Shown: positions 14,463 to 22,807, numbered from the stretch's first letter. The stretch: 32,865 bases of DNA from JAEUMW01 sp039807745 (GCA_039807745.1 JBDHRV010000020.1:1-32865), one strand, 5' to 3'. Numbers and translations: made by a program. The notes: generated by a model from the sequence alone, not told the origin.

Positions 14463-15146
14463 ATGTCCACACTGGCTTCGGCCCTGCAATCGGTACGAGC
14501 CCGGATCGATCGCGCAGCGCGCGCGGCGGGCCGTGACGCTTCTGAGATTCAGTTGCTGGCCGTCAGCAAGACCTGGCCGGCGTCCCATCTCAGGGAAGCC
14601 TGGCAAGCTGGCCAGCGCGCCTTCGGCGAGAATTACGCGCAGGAGGGAGTGCAAAAGATAGGCCAGCTGTCTGACTTGCCTATCGAATGGCACTTCATCG
14701 GGCCGCTTCAGAGCAACAAGACGCGAGCCATCGCCGAGAGCTTCGCCTGGGTGCACAGCGTGGATCGCGAGAAGATCGCCGCGCGCCTGTCTGCGGCCCG
14801 CGCCCCGAACCTTCCACCGCTGCATGTCTGCCTGCAAGTAAACGTGAGTGGCGAAGCAAGCAAGGGTGGTGTGGCACCCGAGGATGCATGCCGCCTCGCG
14901 CTCGCCGTGGCTGCGTTGCCCCATCTGCGTCTGCGTGGTTTGATGGCGATCCCGCAACCCGAACGCGAAGAGCCAGCAAAGCGGCACTGGTTTCGCGTGC
15001 TCCGCGAACTCAAGGATCGCATCTGCGCAGAAGGCCTCGCACTCGATACGCTCTCGATGGGCATGTCCGACGACATCGAGGCTGCGGTCCTGGAGGGTGC
15101 GACGATCGTGCGCGTCGGTACAGCGATCTTTGGTCCGCGCCGCTGA
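14463..15146 (+). CDS. yggS: YggS family PLP homeostasis protein
   Basis: YggS/PLPHP is a cytoplasmic pyridoxal-5'-phosphate-binding protein with a bacterial alanine racemase-like barrel. It has no proven catalytic activity and buffers PLP. The 227-residue product has the PLP lysine at Lys36 in LLAVSKTWP, the AFGENYAQEG block, the WHFIGPLQSNK block, and the C-terminal SMGMSDDIEAAV and VRVGTAIFG phosphate-binding motifs. The ATG at 14463 begins the conserved N-terminus. The gene heads the yggS-proC-yggT-yggU cluster and is divergent from pilT, an arrangement common in proteobacteria. Confidence 0.93.
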   Translation: MSTLASALQSVRARIDRAARAAGRDASEIQLLAVSKTWPASHLREAWQAGQRAFGENYAQEGVQKIGQLSDLPIEWHFIGPLQSNKTRAIAESFAWVHSVDREKIAARLSAARAPNLPPLHVCLQVNVSGEASKGGVAPEDACRLALAVAALPHLRLRGLMAIPQPEREEPAKRHWFRVLRELKDRICAEGLALDTLSMGMSDDIEAAVLEGATIVRVGTAIFGPRR

Positions 15147-15171
15147 GTCCAATGCATCGACCAGCGCCCGG

Positions 15172-15200
15172 TTGCCGCGACTGGCCCCTCCGCCTATACT
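15172..15200 (+). promoter_or_regulatory. Sigma70-type promoter in front of proC
   Basis: TTGCCG (15172-15177) and TATACT (15195-15200) are separated by exactly 17 bases, the best promoter match in the window. Transcription would start near 15205-15208, leaving a leader of about 145 bases before the proC start at 15351. It lets proC and the downstream genes be transcribed independently of yggS. Confidence 0.6.
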
Positions 15201-15211
15201 CCCGACCATCT

Positions 15212-15284
15212 ATCGAAGGGGCTGAGCAGCGCGCAAACAGGCCATCGGCGAAGCGCGGCCGCGCATACAGGTAACCCCTTCGAT
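15212..15284 (+). ncRNA. Candidate structured 5' leader element upstream of proC
   Basis: ATCGAAGGGG (15212-15221) pairs perfectly with CCCCTTCGAT (15275-15284), a 10-bp closing stem starting only a few bases after the predicted transcription start. Inside, CTG (15222-15224) can pair with CAG (15268-15270), GCGC (15231-15234) with GCGC (15261-15264), and GGCC (15240-15243) with GGCC (15257-15260). This leaves an AAACA bulge, a 13-base apical loop and an unpaired GTAA next to the closing stem. The layout is like a small riboswitch or other cis-acting leader, but it matches no class I recognise. Identity and ligand are unknown. Confidence 0.4.
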
Positions 15285-15313
15285 CGCGCAACGGAGTCCC
15301 ATTTGTTCCCAAT

Positions 15314-15331
15314 CGGGCTCGCTTGAGCCCG
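15314..15331 (+). promoter_or_regulatory. Stem-loop just upstream of the proC ribosome binding site
   Basis: CGGGCTC (15314-15320) and GAGCCCG (15325-15331) form a perfect 7-bp stem with a GCTT loop, ending about 9 bases before the proC Shine-Dalgarno. No T tract follows, so it is not an intrinsic terminator. It could influence ribosome access together with the upstream leader element. Confidence 0.4.
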
Positions 15332-15350
15332 CCAGCTTCGGAGTTCTCAA

Positions 15351-16172
15351 TTGTCAGTCAGCATCGGTTTCGTCGGCGGCGGTCACATGGCCTCCGCCCT
15401 CATCGGCGGCCTGCTCGGCAAGGGCTTTTCCACCGGGCAGCTGCAGGTCGTGGAAGTGAGCGTGGAAGCGCGGGAGCGCCTGCGAGAGCGGTTCGGGATC
15501 GACGCTCGGGAGTCGCTCGATCCAGGGTTTACCTCATGCGAGTGCATCGTGCTCGCCACGAAGCCGCAGCAACTCCACGAAGTAGCCGGCGATCTCGCGG
15601 GCTCGATGCATCATCAGCTCTTGATCTCCATCGCCGCTGGAATCCGCACCGGCGACCTCAGTCGGTGGCTGGGCGGGTATCGCCGGATCGTGCGTGCGAT
15701 GCCCAACACGCCCGCCGTCCTCGGTTGCGGCATGTCCGCGCTCTACGCAGCTCCCGCCGCGAACGCGAGCGAGCGCAACCTTGCAGAGAGCATTCTCAGC
15801 GCAGTCGGCGAGACCCTGTGGCTCACCGATGAAGACGCCATGGACGCTGTCACCGCGGTATCGGGCAGTGGGCCGGCGTACGTCTACTATTTCATCGAGG
15901 CTCTCGAGGAGGCGGCCCGGCGGCTGGGGCTCGATACCGCCGCAGCGCGCCAGCTGACCCTGCAGACCGTCCTCGGCGCAGCCCGGGTGGCTGCCGAAGG
16001 TCCGGAGGATGCCGCCTCGCTTCGCGCCCGCGTGACTTCGGCAGGTGGCACCACCGAGCGCGCCATTCAATCGTTCGAGGCCGCAGGCCTGAAGCAGATC
16101 GTCACTCGCGCGGTGGACGCGGCCGCGCAACGCTCGCGCGAACTGGGCGCAGAACTCGGTCGCCGGGACTGA
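15351..16172 (+). CDS. proC: Pyrroline-5-carboxylate reductase
   Basis: ProC performs the last step of proline synthesis, NAD(P)H-dependent reduction of 1-pyrroline-5-carboxylate to L-proline, as a cytoplasmic oligomer. The 273-residue product has the Rossmann motif GFVGGGHMA at 6-14. It also has the RAMPNTPAVLGCGMSALY block, the AVSGSGPAYVYYFIEAL signature region, and the C-terminal SLRARVTSAGGTTERAIQ substrate-binding segment. It is full length. Translation probably starts at TTG 15351, with GGAG about 8 bases upstream, because the next residues are the usual N-terminus. It has its own promoter and a structured leader, unlike the tightly spaced genes that follow. Confidence 0.95.
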   Translation: MSVSIGFVGGGHMASALIGGLLGKGFSTGQLQVVEVSVEARERLRERFGIDARESLDPGFTSCECIVLATKPQQLHEVAGDLAGSMHHQLLISIAAGIRTGDLSRWLGGYRRIVRAMPNTPAVLGCGMSALYAAPAANASERNLAESILSAVGETLWLTDEDAMDAVTAVSGSGPAYVYYFIEALEEAARRLGLDTAAARQLTLQTVLGAARVAAEGPEDAASLRARVTSAGGTTERAIQSFEAAGLKQIVTRAVDAAAQRSRELGAELGRRD

Positions 16173-16206
16173 GCGTCCGCTCGGCATAACGAGTCACCGC
16201 CGCCCG

Positions 16207-16794
16207 ATGCTCGGACAGGCCATCGGTTTTCTGCTCGACACGGCATTGAGCCTGTTCGTGTTCGCGGCACTGCTGCGGTTTTTCATGCAGTGGAGCCGCA
16301 CCGCGTACGCACACCCGTTTTCGCGTTTCGTGATAGCGGTGACCGATTTTGCCGTGCGCCCGCTGCGACGGATCGTGCCCGGCCTGTGGGGCTACGACCT
16401 TGCGAGCTTGGTCGCGGCCTGGCTGGCCGCGATCCTGCTCGTCGCCGGACTGGACCTTCTCGGCGTGCGCCCGCTACCCAGCGCGAGTTCGCCTGCCGTA
16501 ACAGGGACAGCGATCGTGCTGCTCGCCGCGCTGCACATCGTGCGCATGGCACTCTATCTGATCATGGGGCTCGTGCTGATCATGGCTGTCATGAGCTGGG
16601 TCAGCCCAGGAAGTCCGGCCATGTTCCTGCTGGATAGCCTCACCCGGCCGTTTCTGCGGCCGATCCAGGGACGTCTCCCGGCGCTGGGAGGGGTTGACCT
16701 GTCGCCACTCGTCGTCTTCGTCGTCTGCCAGTTGCTGCTGATGCTCCCCGTCGCGGCGCTGGAACGCCTGGTGCTTGGCATGTTGATTGCGTAA
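16207..16794 (+). CDS. yggT: YggT family membrane protein
   Basis: This 195-residue inner-membrane protein has two YggT units (about 1-80 and 105-195). Each has a hydrophobic span pair around a basic TRPFLRPIQ-like or VRPLRRIVP motif, facing the cytoplasm. YggT proteins have been linked to osmotic or potassium stress, membrane organisation and, in some bacteria, division-site assembly, but the biochemical role is not known. The gene lies 34 bases after proC and its TAA is directly followed by the yggU start, as in many proteobacteria. Confidence 0.9.
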   Translation: MLGQAIGFLLDTALSLFVFAALLRFFMQWSRTAYAHPFSRFVIAVTDFAVRPLRRIVPGLWGYDLASLVAAWLAAILLVAGLDLLGVRPLPSASSPAVTGTAIVLLAALHIVRMALYLIMGLVLIMAVMSWVSPGSPAMFLLDSLTRPFLRPIQGRLPALGGVDLSPLVVFVVCQLLLMLPVAALERLVLGMLIA

Positions 16795-17136
16795 GTGATG
16801 CGCCCGACGGGCAAGCGCGCCGGTTTGGAGGCCGCCGCTCCGAGCTGGTTTCGACGAAGCGGCGAGCAGTTCACGCTGTCGCTCTCCATCCAGCCGGGTG
16901 CCCGACGCACCGAAGTCGCCGGACTCCTTGGCGCAACGATGAAAGTTCGAATCGCCGCCCCCGCCACGCATGACAGGGCCAACGCCGCGCTGATCGAGTT
17001 CCTGAGTCATGCCTTCGACCTGCCACCGAGCCGCATCTACATTCGCGCCGGACGCCACGCCCGGCGCAAGCTCGTGGAACTGGACGCACCGGGTCCAGGC
17101 GCGCAGAGCATATTGACCGCCTGGGAACAGCGATGA
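16795..17136 (+). CDS. yggU: DUF167 (YggU) family protein
   Basis: This 113-residue cytoplasmic protein matches the small DUF167/YggU family: a basic LSLSIQPGARRTEVAGLLG segment, then KVRIAAPATHDRANAALIEFL and a C-terminal strand with the RAGRHARRKLVEL pattern. The molecular function is unknown. The fold is a compact alpha/beta domain. Translation can start at GTG 16795, immediately after the yggT stop, or at ATG 16798. The first 25 residues are more variable than the family core. Its TGA overlaps the next ATG (ATGA, 17133-17136). Confidence 0.88.
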   Translation: MMRPTGKRAGLEAAAPSWFRRSGEQFTLSLSIQPGARRTEVAGLLGATMKVRIAAPATHDRANAALIEFLSHAFDLPPSRIYIRAGRHARRKLVELDAPGPGAQSILTAWEQR

Positions 17137-19076
17137 ACAGCAGCGCGTTGGAACAACAGGTCGCCCGCTATTCCGAGTGGCGACAACGCCTCATTCATGG
17201 CATCGAAGCGTACCAAGCCTGGCTCGACGCAAACGGGCACGTGGACATCCAGAACGCGCTTCGCATCTACGATCTCGTCGAGAGCCTGCGCCAGGATCGC
17301 GTCACCCTCGCCTTCGTCGCGGAGTTCTCACGCGGCAAGACCGAACTCATCAACGCACTCTTCTTTGCCAACTACAAACGGCGGCTGCTGCCATCGGACG
17401 TGGGGCGCACCACCATGTGTCCGACCGAGATCTTCTACGATCCAAACGAGCCGCCGCAAATCAAGCTCTTGCCGATCGAAACACGCAAGCGCAACGAGAG
17501 CATCGCGACGCTCAAGCGCTCACCCGTCGAATGGGTAAAGCTCAGGCTCAACCTGGATTCCCACGACGATATGGCGCAGGCAATGCAGGAGCTGGCGCGG
17601 TCCAAGTCAGTGACAGTGCAGGAAGCAAGGGATTTGGGGCTTCTCGACGAGACCGGCCCCGAGACGTCCACCGTCATCCTGCGCGACGCCGACCGCGTCG
17701 AGATCCCGGCCTGGCGCCACGCGGTCATCAACTACCCGCACACGCTGCTCAAGAACGGCCTCGTCATCCTCGACACGCCAGGTCTGAACGCGCTCGGTGC
17801 AGAGCCCGAGCTCACGCTCTCGATGATTCCGAATGCGCACGCCGCCGTCTTCATGCTGGCGCTGGACACGGGCGTGACCAAGTCGGATCTCGAAGTCTGG
17901 CAGAAATACGTGCAGACCTTCGTACCCCGCCGGCTCGCGGTGCTGAACAAGATCGACCTGCTGTGGGACGATCTCAAGGGTGCGGCGGCGATTTCCGCCA
18001 GTATCGACCGCCAGGTGGACAACACGGCACAGATCCTCCAGTTGCCGCGCCGCCACGTGTTCCCGATATCCGCGCAGAAGGCTCTGCTCGCCAAAGTCCG
18101 CGACGACGAAGCGCTCCTGTCGCGCAGCGGCATCAAGCTGCTTGAGCGCGTCCTCGCCGACGAGATCGTGCCCGCGAAACAGGAGATCCTCCGCACCGCC
18201 GTCGAGCGGGAGATCGGCACCATGGTCGAATCGTCTCTGCAGACGGTGGAAAACCAGCTCGATGCGATTCGCACGGAACTGAAGGAACTCGCACAGCTCG
18301 CCGGCAAGAACCGCACGATCGCGAAGGCGATGCTCGCGAAGCTGGAGGCCAACCGCTCGACCTACGGCGAGCAGGTGCAGGGGTTCAGGCTCGCCTCCGC
18401 GGCGGTCATCAAGCAGGGGGGCATGCTGCTCACGAACCTCGATTCGGGCTTCATCGAACACATCCTGGAGCAAGGTCGCGAGGACATCGAGGGCAGCTGG
18501 ACCACGCGCGGACTCATGCGTGCCATGCAGTCTCTGTTCGAGCATTACTCGGCGCAGAGCCAGAAGATCCTCAAGTTCTCGTCCGACGTGCAAAAGCTGG
18601 TGGATGGCGTATACGAACGCTTCCACGAGGGCTATGGGTTCGCGCGGCTGGTGCCACCGCCGCTCGATCTCGAACGCCACACGGTCGCGATGTTCGCCCT
18701 CCAGAAGCAGGTCGAGGACTTCTGCCGCGACCCGGTGAATGTTATGACCGAGAAGCATTTCCTGGTGCGCCGCTTCTACAACGGGCTCGTCACGCAGGCG
18801 CGGGAAGTCTTCGATGGCGCGCGCGCGGAGGTCGACGTGTGGCTGAAATCGGTCCTCGGCCCGCTCTCGCTCCAGATCAAGGAACACGAGGCGCTGCTCA
18901 CACGCCGTGTGGAGGGCTTCCGCAAGGTGGCAGAAAACCTGAGCAACCTTCAGGGACGCATGCGTGATCTGGACGCACAGAAGAACGTATTGCGCGAAAG
19001 GCACGCCGAGCTGGTCGGCGTGAAGAAGATCATATCGAGCCACGAGGAAACTTCACCGGCGATCCACGCCGCCTGA
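17133..19076 (+). CDS. Dynamin-family GTPase (bacterial dynamin-like protein)
   Basis: This large 647-residue GTPase has a dynamin-type G domain. The P-loop AEFSRGKTELINAL is at about 63-76 (Ala at the first Gly position of GxxxxGK). The switch I Thr is in GRTTMCPTE near 91-99, the Walker B/switch II is DTPGLN at 214-219, and the G4 motif is NKID at 272-275. After about residue 350 the protein is a long helical stalk-like region with coiled-coil stretches to residue 640. There is no clear membrane span, so membrane contact would be peripheral. Such proteins act in membrane remodelling, fusion or damage repair. The role here is unknown. The start overlaps the yggU stop by four bases, so it appears to be part of this operon. 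Confidence 0.85.
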   Translation: MNSSALEQQVARYSEWRQRLIHGIEAYQAWLDANGHVDIQNALRIYDLVESLRQDRVTLAFVAEFSRGKTELINALFFANYKRRLLPSDVGRTTMCPTEIFYDPNEPPQIKLLPIETRKRNESIATLKRSPVEWVKLRLNLDSHDDMAQAMQELARSKSVTVQEARDLGLLDETGPETSTVILRDADRVEIPAWRHAVINYPHTLLKNGLVILDTPGLNALGAEPELTLSMIPNAHAAVFMLALDTGVTKSDLEVWQKYVQTFVPRRLAVLNKIDLLWDDLKGAAAISASIDRQVDNTAQILQLPRRHVFPISAQKALLAKVRDDEALLSRSGIKLLERVLADEIVPAKQEILRTAVEREIGTMVESSLQTVENQLDAIRTELKELAQLAGKNRTIAKAMLAKLEANRSTYGEQVQGFRLASAAVIKQGGMLLTNLDSGFIEHILEQGREDIEGSWTTRGLMRAMQSLFEHYSAQSQKILKFSSDVQKLVDGVYERFHEGYGFARLVPPPLDLERHTVAMFALQKQVEDFCRDPVNVMTEKHFLVRRFYNGLVTQAREVFDGARAEVDVWLKSVLGPLSLQIKEHEALLTRRVEGFRKVAENLSNLQGRMRDLDAQKNVLRERHAELVGVKKIISSHEETSPAIHAA

Positions 19077-19099
19077 CGTCCCACCCCCCCGCAGGGCGC

Positions 19100-20554
19100 T
19101 CAGATCAGGATCACGTCGTACTGCTCCGGTGAGTACTGGTTCTCCACCTGCAGCGAGATCGGCTTACCGATGAAGTCGCCCAACATCGCGAGGCTCTGCG
19201 ACTCTTCGTCGAGGAAAAGGTCGATCACGTTCTGCGCGGCGAGGATGCGATACTCGCGGGCGTTGAACTGCCGGTCCTCGCGCAGAATCTCGCGCAGAAT
19301 CTCGTAACACACCGTCTGCGCCGTCTTCACCTCCCCACGTGCCTGGCAGGTGGGACACGCCTCGCACAGCACGTGCGCGAGGCTCTCGCGGGTGCGTTTG
19401 CGCGTCATCTCGACCAGTCCGAGCGCGGTGAAACCGTTCACCGACATGCGCGTGCGGTCGCGCGTGAGGGCCTTCCTGAACTCCGAGAGCACGGCGCTGC
19501 GGTGCTCCTCGTTGTCCATGTCGATGAAGTCGATGATGATGATGCCGCCCAGGTTGCGCAGCCGCAACTGGCGCGCGATCGCCTGTGCCGCCTCGAGATT
19601 GGTCTTGAAGATAGTGTCGTCGAAGTTGCGCCCGCCCACGTAGCCACCGGTGTTCACGTCCACCGTGGTCAGCGCCTCGGTCTGGTCGATGATGAGATAA
19701 CCGCCGGATTTGAGGTCGACACGGCGTGCAAGTGCGCGCTCGATCTCGTCCTCCACCGCATAGAGGTCGAATAGCGGCCGCTCACCGCTGTAATGCTCCA
19801 CACGATCGCTGAAGTTGCGGGTGTACGCTTGCGCGAAAGCGAGCATCTTCTGATGCGTTTCGCGCGAGTCGACCAGCACACGCGCGGTCTCGTCGCTCAC
19901 GAAGTCGCGCAGCACGCGCAGGCTCAAGTTGAGGTCCTGGTACAGGGGCGCCGGCGCGCTCGCCTGCACCGACTCGTCGCGGATGCCGCGCCACAGCCGC
20001 CGCAGATAATCGATGTCGGAAGCAAGCTCGGGAATCGACGCGGCTTCCGCCATGGTGCGGATGATGAAGCCGCCGGTCTCGTCGCCCGGCAGCGCCTGCT
20101 GCAGCTTCTCCCTGAGCTGGGTGCGCTCGACCTCGTCCTCGATGCGCTGCGAGATGCCGATATGCGATTCCTGCGGCAGATAGACCAGACAGCGGCCGGC
20201 GATGCTGACCTGGGTCGAGAGCCGCGCGCCCTTGGTGCCGATCGGATCCTTGATTACCTGCACCAGGATGTTCTGCCCCTCGGCGAGCAGCTTCTCGATC
20301 GGCTTCGACTCCTCCGCGCCGTGCCGATTGCCCCAGATGTCGGCCACGTGCAGGAACGCTGCGCGGTCGAGCCCGATGTCGATGAACGCGGACTGCATCC
20401 CGGGCAGAACCCGCGCGACGCGCCCCAGGTAGATGTTGCCCACCAGCCCGCGACTGCTTGCGCGCTCGATGTGCAGTTCCTGCACGACCCCCTGCTGCAT
20501 CACCGTCACGCGCGTCTCCTGCGGCGTGACGTTGACCAGGATCTCTTCAGTCAC
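19100..20554 (-). CDS. rng: Ribonuclease G
   Basis: RNase G is an endoribonuclease that matures the 5' end of 16S rRNA and degrades some mRNAs. The 484-residue protein is the usual length (E. coli 489). It has an S1 RNA-binding domain at about 38-115 with GNIYLGRVARVLPGMQSAF, and the RNase E/G catalytic domain with Asp299 in TTVDVNTG and Asp342 in IIIIDFIDM as metal ligands. A CPTC pair at 400-403 corresponds to the zinc-link. The start is GTG at 20554, overlapping the maf TGA by four bases (20551-20554). The frame stays open upstream, but that part overlaps maf and does not resemble RNase G. It is last in the nadD-rsfS-rlmH-maf-rng cluster. Confidence 0.95.
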   Translation of the reverse strand: MTEEILVNVTPQETRVTVMQQGVVQELHIERASSRGLVGNIYLGRVARVLPGMQSAFIDIGLDRAAFLHVADIWGNRHGAEESKPIEKLLAEGQNILVQVIKDPIGTKGARLSTQVSIAGRCLVYLPQESHIGISQRIEDEVERTQLREKLQQALPGDETGGFIIRTMAEAASIPELASDIDYLRRLWRGIRDESVQASAPAPLYQDLNLSLRVLRDFVSDETARVLVDSRETHQKMLAFAQAYTRNFSDRVEHYSGERPLFDLYAVEDEIERALARRVDLKSGGYLIIDQTEALTTVDVNTGGYVGGRNFDDTIFKTNLEAAQAIARQLRLRNLGGIIIIDFIDMDNEEHRSAVLSEFRKALTRDRTRMSVNGFTALGLVEMTRKRTRESLAHVLCEACPTCQARGEVKTAQTVCYEILREILREDRQFNAREYRILAAQNVIDLFLDEESQSLAMLGDFIGKPISLQVENQYSPEQYDVILI

Positions 20555-21171
20555 AGAAACTCGAAGCCGAAGTGCTGCATCAACTCCACCATCTCGAACA
20601 GGGGCAACCCCATGACGCCAGAGTAGCTGCCGGAGATGTTGCGCACGAAGGCGGCGCCACGGCCCTGGATGGCGTAGGCACCGGCCTTGTCGAGCGGCTC
20701 GCCGGTGGCGACGTAGCGGTGGATCTCCTGCTCCGTCAGCGTGCGAAACTCCACCGTCGTCGACGAGAGCCGCAAGGCCGCCAGATCCCGGTAGCAGAGT
20801 GCGACCGCAGACAGCACCTGGTGCGAGCGCCCAGACAGCTTGGCGAGCATGCGCTCGGCGTCCTGGCGGCCCTCGGGCTTGCCGAGCACCTCGCCATCCA
20901 GGATCACCGAGGTGTCCGCGCCGAGGACGGGATTGGGCCGCAGACGGCGCTGCAGCACACGCACCCAGCCGAGCTCTGCCTTCGCTCTGGCGATGCGGGT
21001 CACGTAGTCCTGCGGACTCTCCCCCTGCACGACGCGCTCGTCGATGTCCTCGCCGCGGGCGGGATCTTCGCGCAGGAGCAGCACGTCGAAGGCGACGCCA
21101 ATCTGCTTCAAGAGCTCGCGGCGCCGCGGGCTGCGCGACGCTAGGTAGACGCGTTGTTCTCGAAATGACAC
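20551..21171 (-). CDS. maf: Maf family nucleotide pyrophosphatase
   Basis: Maf proteins hydrolyse dTTP/UTP or modified nucleotides to monophosphates as house-cleaning enzymes, and overexpression has been linked to septum inhibition. The 206-residue product has the N-terminal LASRSPRRRELL nucleotide-binding loop, an ARAKAE helix, the GADTSVILDGEVLGKP block, the SGRSHQVLSAVAL segment and the GEPLDKAGAYAIQGRGA block. The Thr/Gln-containing order suggests the YhdE (dTTPase/UTPase) subgroup rather than YceF, which is inference. Its stop overlaps the rng GTG, so translation is probably coupled. It follows rlmH by 37 bases. Confidence 0.93.
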   Translation of the reverse strand: MSFREQRVYLASRSPRRRELLKQIGVAFDVLLLREDPARGEDIDERVVQGESPQDYVTRIARAKAELGWVRVLQRRLRPNPVLGADTSVILDGEVLGKPEGRQDAERMLAKLSGRSHQVLSAVALCYRDLAALRLSSTTVEFRTLTEQEIHRYVATGEPLDKAGAYAIQGRGAAFVRNISGSYSGVMGLPLFEMVELMQHFGFEFL

Positions 21172-21208
21172 CGGCCTGCTCCATCTGCGCGACCCGGACC
21201 GGGCCGCA

Positions 21209-21679
21209 TTATTCCCGATGATAGGGATGATTGTGCATGATCGAAATAGCGCGGTACAACTGCTCCGCGAGCAGCACGCGCGCGAGACCGTGCGGCAGGG
21301 TCAGGCGGGAGAGCGCGAGTACGAGGTCGGCGGTCTTGCGGAAGCGCTCGGTCAGTCCGTCGGCGCCGCCGATGACGAGTGCCACGTCCCGCCCCGCTCC
21401 AAGCCACGTCTCGACCCTTCGCGAGAGCTCGATGCTCGTCAACTCGACCCCGCGCTCGTCGAGGACCACGCGCCGACAACCCGCGGGGACGGCGGCCTCG
21501 ATGCGCGACTCTTCCTGTGTCATCGCCCGCTCCACGCCCACCGCCGCCGACCGGCGCACCGGCCGCACCTCGATCAGCTCGATCTGCGCCGGCCGCGGCA
21601 GGCGGCACGCATACTCCGCGAATCCGGACTGCACCCAGGCGGGCATGCGGTGACCGACTGCTATCACGATCATCCGCAT
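21209..21679 (-). CDS. rlmH: 23S rRNA (pseudouridine1915-N3)-methyltransferase RlmH
   Basis: RlmH is a dimeric SPOUT methyltransferase that methylates pseudouridine 1915 in helix 69 of 23S rRNA on assembled 70S ribosomes. The 156-residue product has the N-terminal MRMIVIAVGHRMPAWVQ, the LVIGGADGLTER SAM-knot motif, and the diagnostic C-terminal LLAEQLYRAISIMHNHPYHR. The ATG at 21679 is preferred, since a TTG three codons upstream adds nothing conserved. It lies 26 bases after rsfS, as in most proteobacteria. Confidence 0.95.
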   Translation of the reverse strand: MRMIVIAVGHRMPAWVQSGFAEYACRLPRPAQIELIEVRPVRRSAAVGVERAMTQEESRIEAAVPAGCRRVVLDERGVELTSIELSRRVETWLGAGRDVALVIGGADGLTERFRKTADLVLALSRLTLPHGLARVLLAEQLYRAISIMHNHPYHRE

Positions 21680-21705
21680 ATTCGACAACGCTCATGATGC
21701 TGGAA

Positions 21706-22065
21706 TCAGCTCGACGCGACCTGGCGCCGTGCCGCGGGCAGAAACTGCGGCCCCCACAGCTCTTCCAGATTGTAGTAAGCACGGGTGGCGGGATGCATGA
21801 TGTGCACGATCACACTGCCCAGATCGACCAGGACCCAGTCCCCGTCCTGTTCCCCCTCCACCCCGAGCACCGCCCCATCGCGGTCCTTGATGCGCTCCTG
21901 CACGCGCCGCGCCATGGCCTTGGCCTGTCTCGTCGAATCGGCGCTGGCGATGATCATGCAATCGAAGAGCGACGACAGGCGACTCGTATCCAGCACCACG
22001 ATATCGCGCCCCTTTACGTCTTCGAGCGCTTCAATCGTCAACCGCTTCGTTTCTTCCGGTTTCAT
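21706..22065 (-). CDS. rsfS: Ribosome silencing factor RsfS
   Basis: RsfS binds L14 (uL14) of the large ribosomal subunit and blocks subunit joining when nutrients are scarce. The 119-residue product shows the family core: a GRDIVVLDTSRLSSLFDCMIIASADSTRQAKAM block and a GEQDGDWVLVDLGSVIVHIMHP block, ending in YYNLEELWG. The ATG at 22065 was chosen because a perfect AAGGAG sits five bases upstream. The frame is open for ten more codons. The start lies 35 bases inside the 3' end of nadD, so the two genes overlap and are likely coupled. Confidence 0.95.
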   Translation of the reverse strand: MKPEETKRLTIEALEDVKGRDIVVLDTSRLSSLFDCMIIASADSTRQAKAMARRVQERIKDRDGAVLGVEGEQDGDWVLVDLGSVIVHIMHPATRAYYNLEELWGPQFLPAARRQVASS

Positions 22066-22738
22066 CCGACTCCTTGTACAGGCCCCGCGTTTCAATATAG
22101 TCGAGAACCGAGTCGGGGATCAAATAACGCTGGGACCGACCGGCCCCGAGGCCGGCGCGGATGCGCGTCGCCGCAATGTCGAGCGCCGTGGTGGCGACAG
22201 TCGCGATCCCGCCGGCGGGAGTCCAGTGCGTGGCAAGCGGTTGCATGAGACGCCGCGCCTCGTATTCCCGCGCAAGCGGCTGCGGCATGCGCTGCCCCCA
22301 TGAGTCGACGGGGAACCCCGGTCGATGTGCCACGACGACATGCGCGAGGGAGAAGAGCTCGTGCCAGCGATGCCAGGTCGCGAGATCGAGGAACGCATCG
22401 GCCCCGAGCAGAAGGCAGACCGGGCGCGTCGTCCCGATCTCCTGACGCAACGCGGTCAAAGTGTCGAAGGTGTAGCTCGGCCCAGCCCGCCTGAGCTCAC
22501 GATCGTCCAGACCGAAACGTGGGTTGTCGGCGATGGCAAGCCGCGCCATCTCCAGTCGGTCGTCGGCGGTGACCCGCGGTGTGGCGCGGTGCGGCGGTAT
22601 CGCGGCGGGGATGAAACGCACCACCGCCAGCTTGCAGGCATCGACGATCTCTTCGGCAAAGCGCAGGTGCCCGACGTGAATCGGGTCGAACGTACCCCCG
22701 AGAATGCCAACGGGACCGGTACTAGCCATGCGTGGCAA
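22031..22738 (-). CDS. nadD: Nicotinate-mononucleotide adenylyltransferase
   Basis: NadD transfers AMP to nicotinate mononucleotide to form deamido-NAD, the penultimate step of NAD synthesis. The 235-residue product has the nucleotidyltransferase motif GGTFDPIHVGHL near residues 14-25, PAAIPPHR in the substrate loop, the LLLGADAFLDLATWHRW block and the C-terminal phosphate-binding SQRYLIPDSVLDYI. Translation may start at TTG 22738, with GGAGG five bases upstream, or at ATG 22729, which is 14 bases from it. The TTG is slightly preferred. It heads the nadD-rsfS-rlmH-maf-rng cluster and its 3' end overlaps rsfS. Confidence 0.93.
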   Translation of the reverse strand: MPRMASTGPVGILGGTFDPIHVGHLRFAEEIVDACKLAVVRFIPAAIPPHRATPRVTADDRLEMARLAIADNPRFGLDDRELRRAGPSYTFDTLTALRQEIGTTRPVCLLLGADAFLDLATWHRWHELFSLAHVVVAHRPGFPVDSWGQRMPQPLAREYEARRLMQPLATHWTPAGGIATVATTALDIAATRIRAGLGAGRSQRYLIPDSVLDYIETRGLYKESDETGRNEAVDD

Positions 22739-22807
22739 CCCGCCCTCCGGGGATGCAACCGGTCAGGCATTCCGTCGAGGGCAATGTATGTTCTCGCAAG
22801 TTCTCTT

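Noticed and set aside
19100..21184. 694-codon version of RNase G starting far upstream
   Set aside because: The extra N-terminal 210 codons overlap maf in another frame and do not resemble RNase G. The GTG at 20554 gives the expected length and a GTGA overlap with maf.
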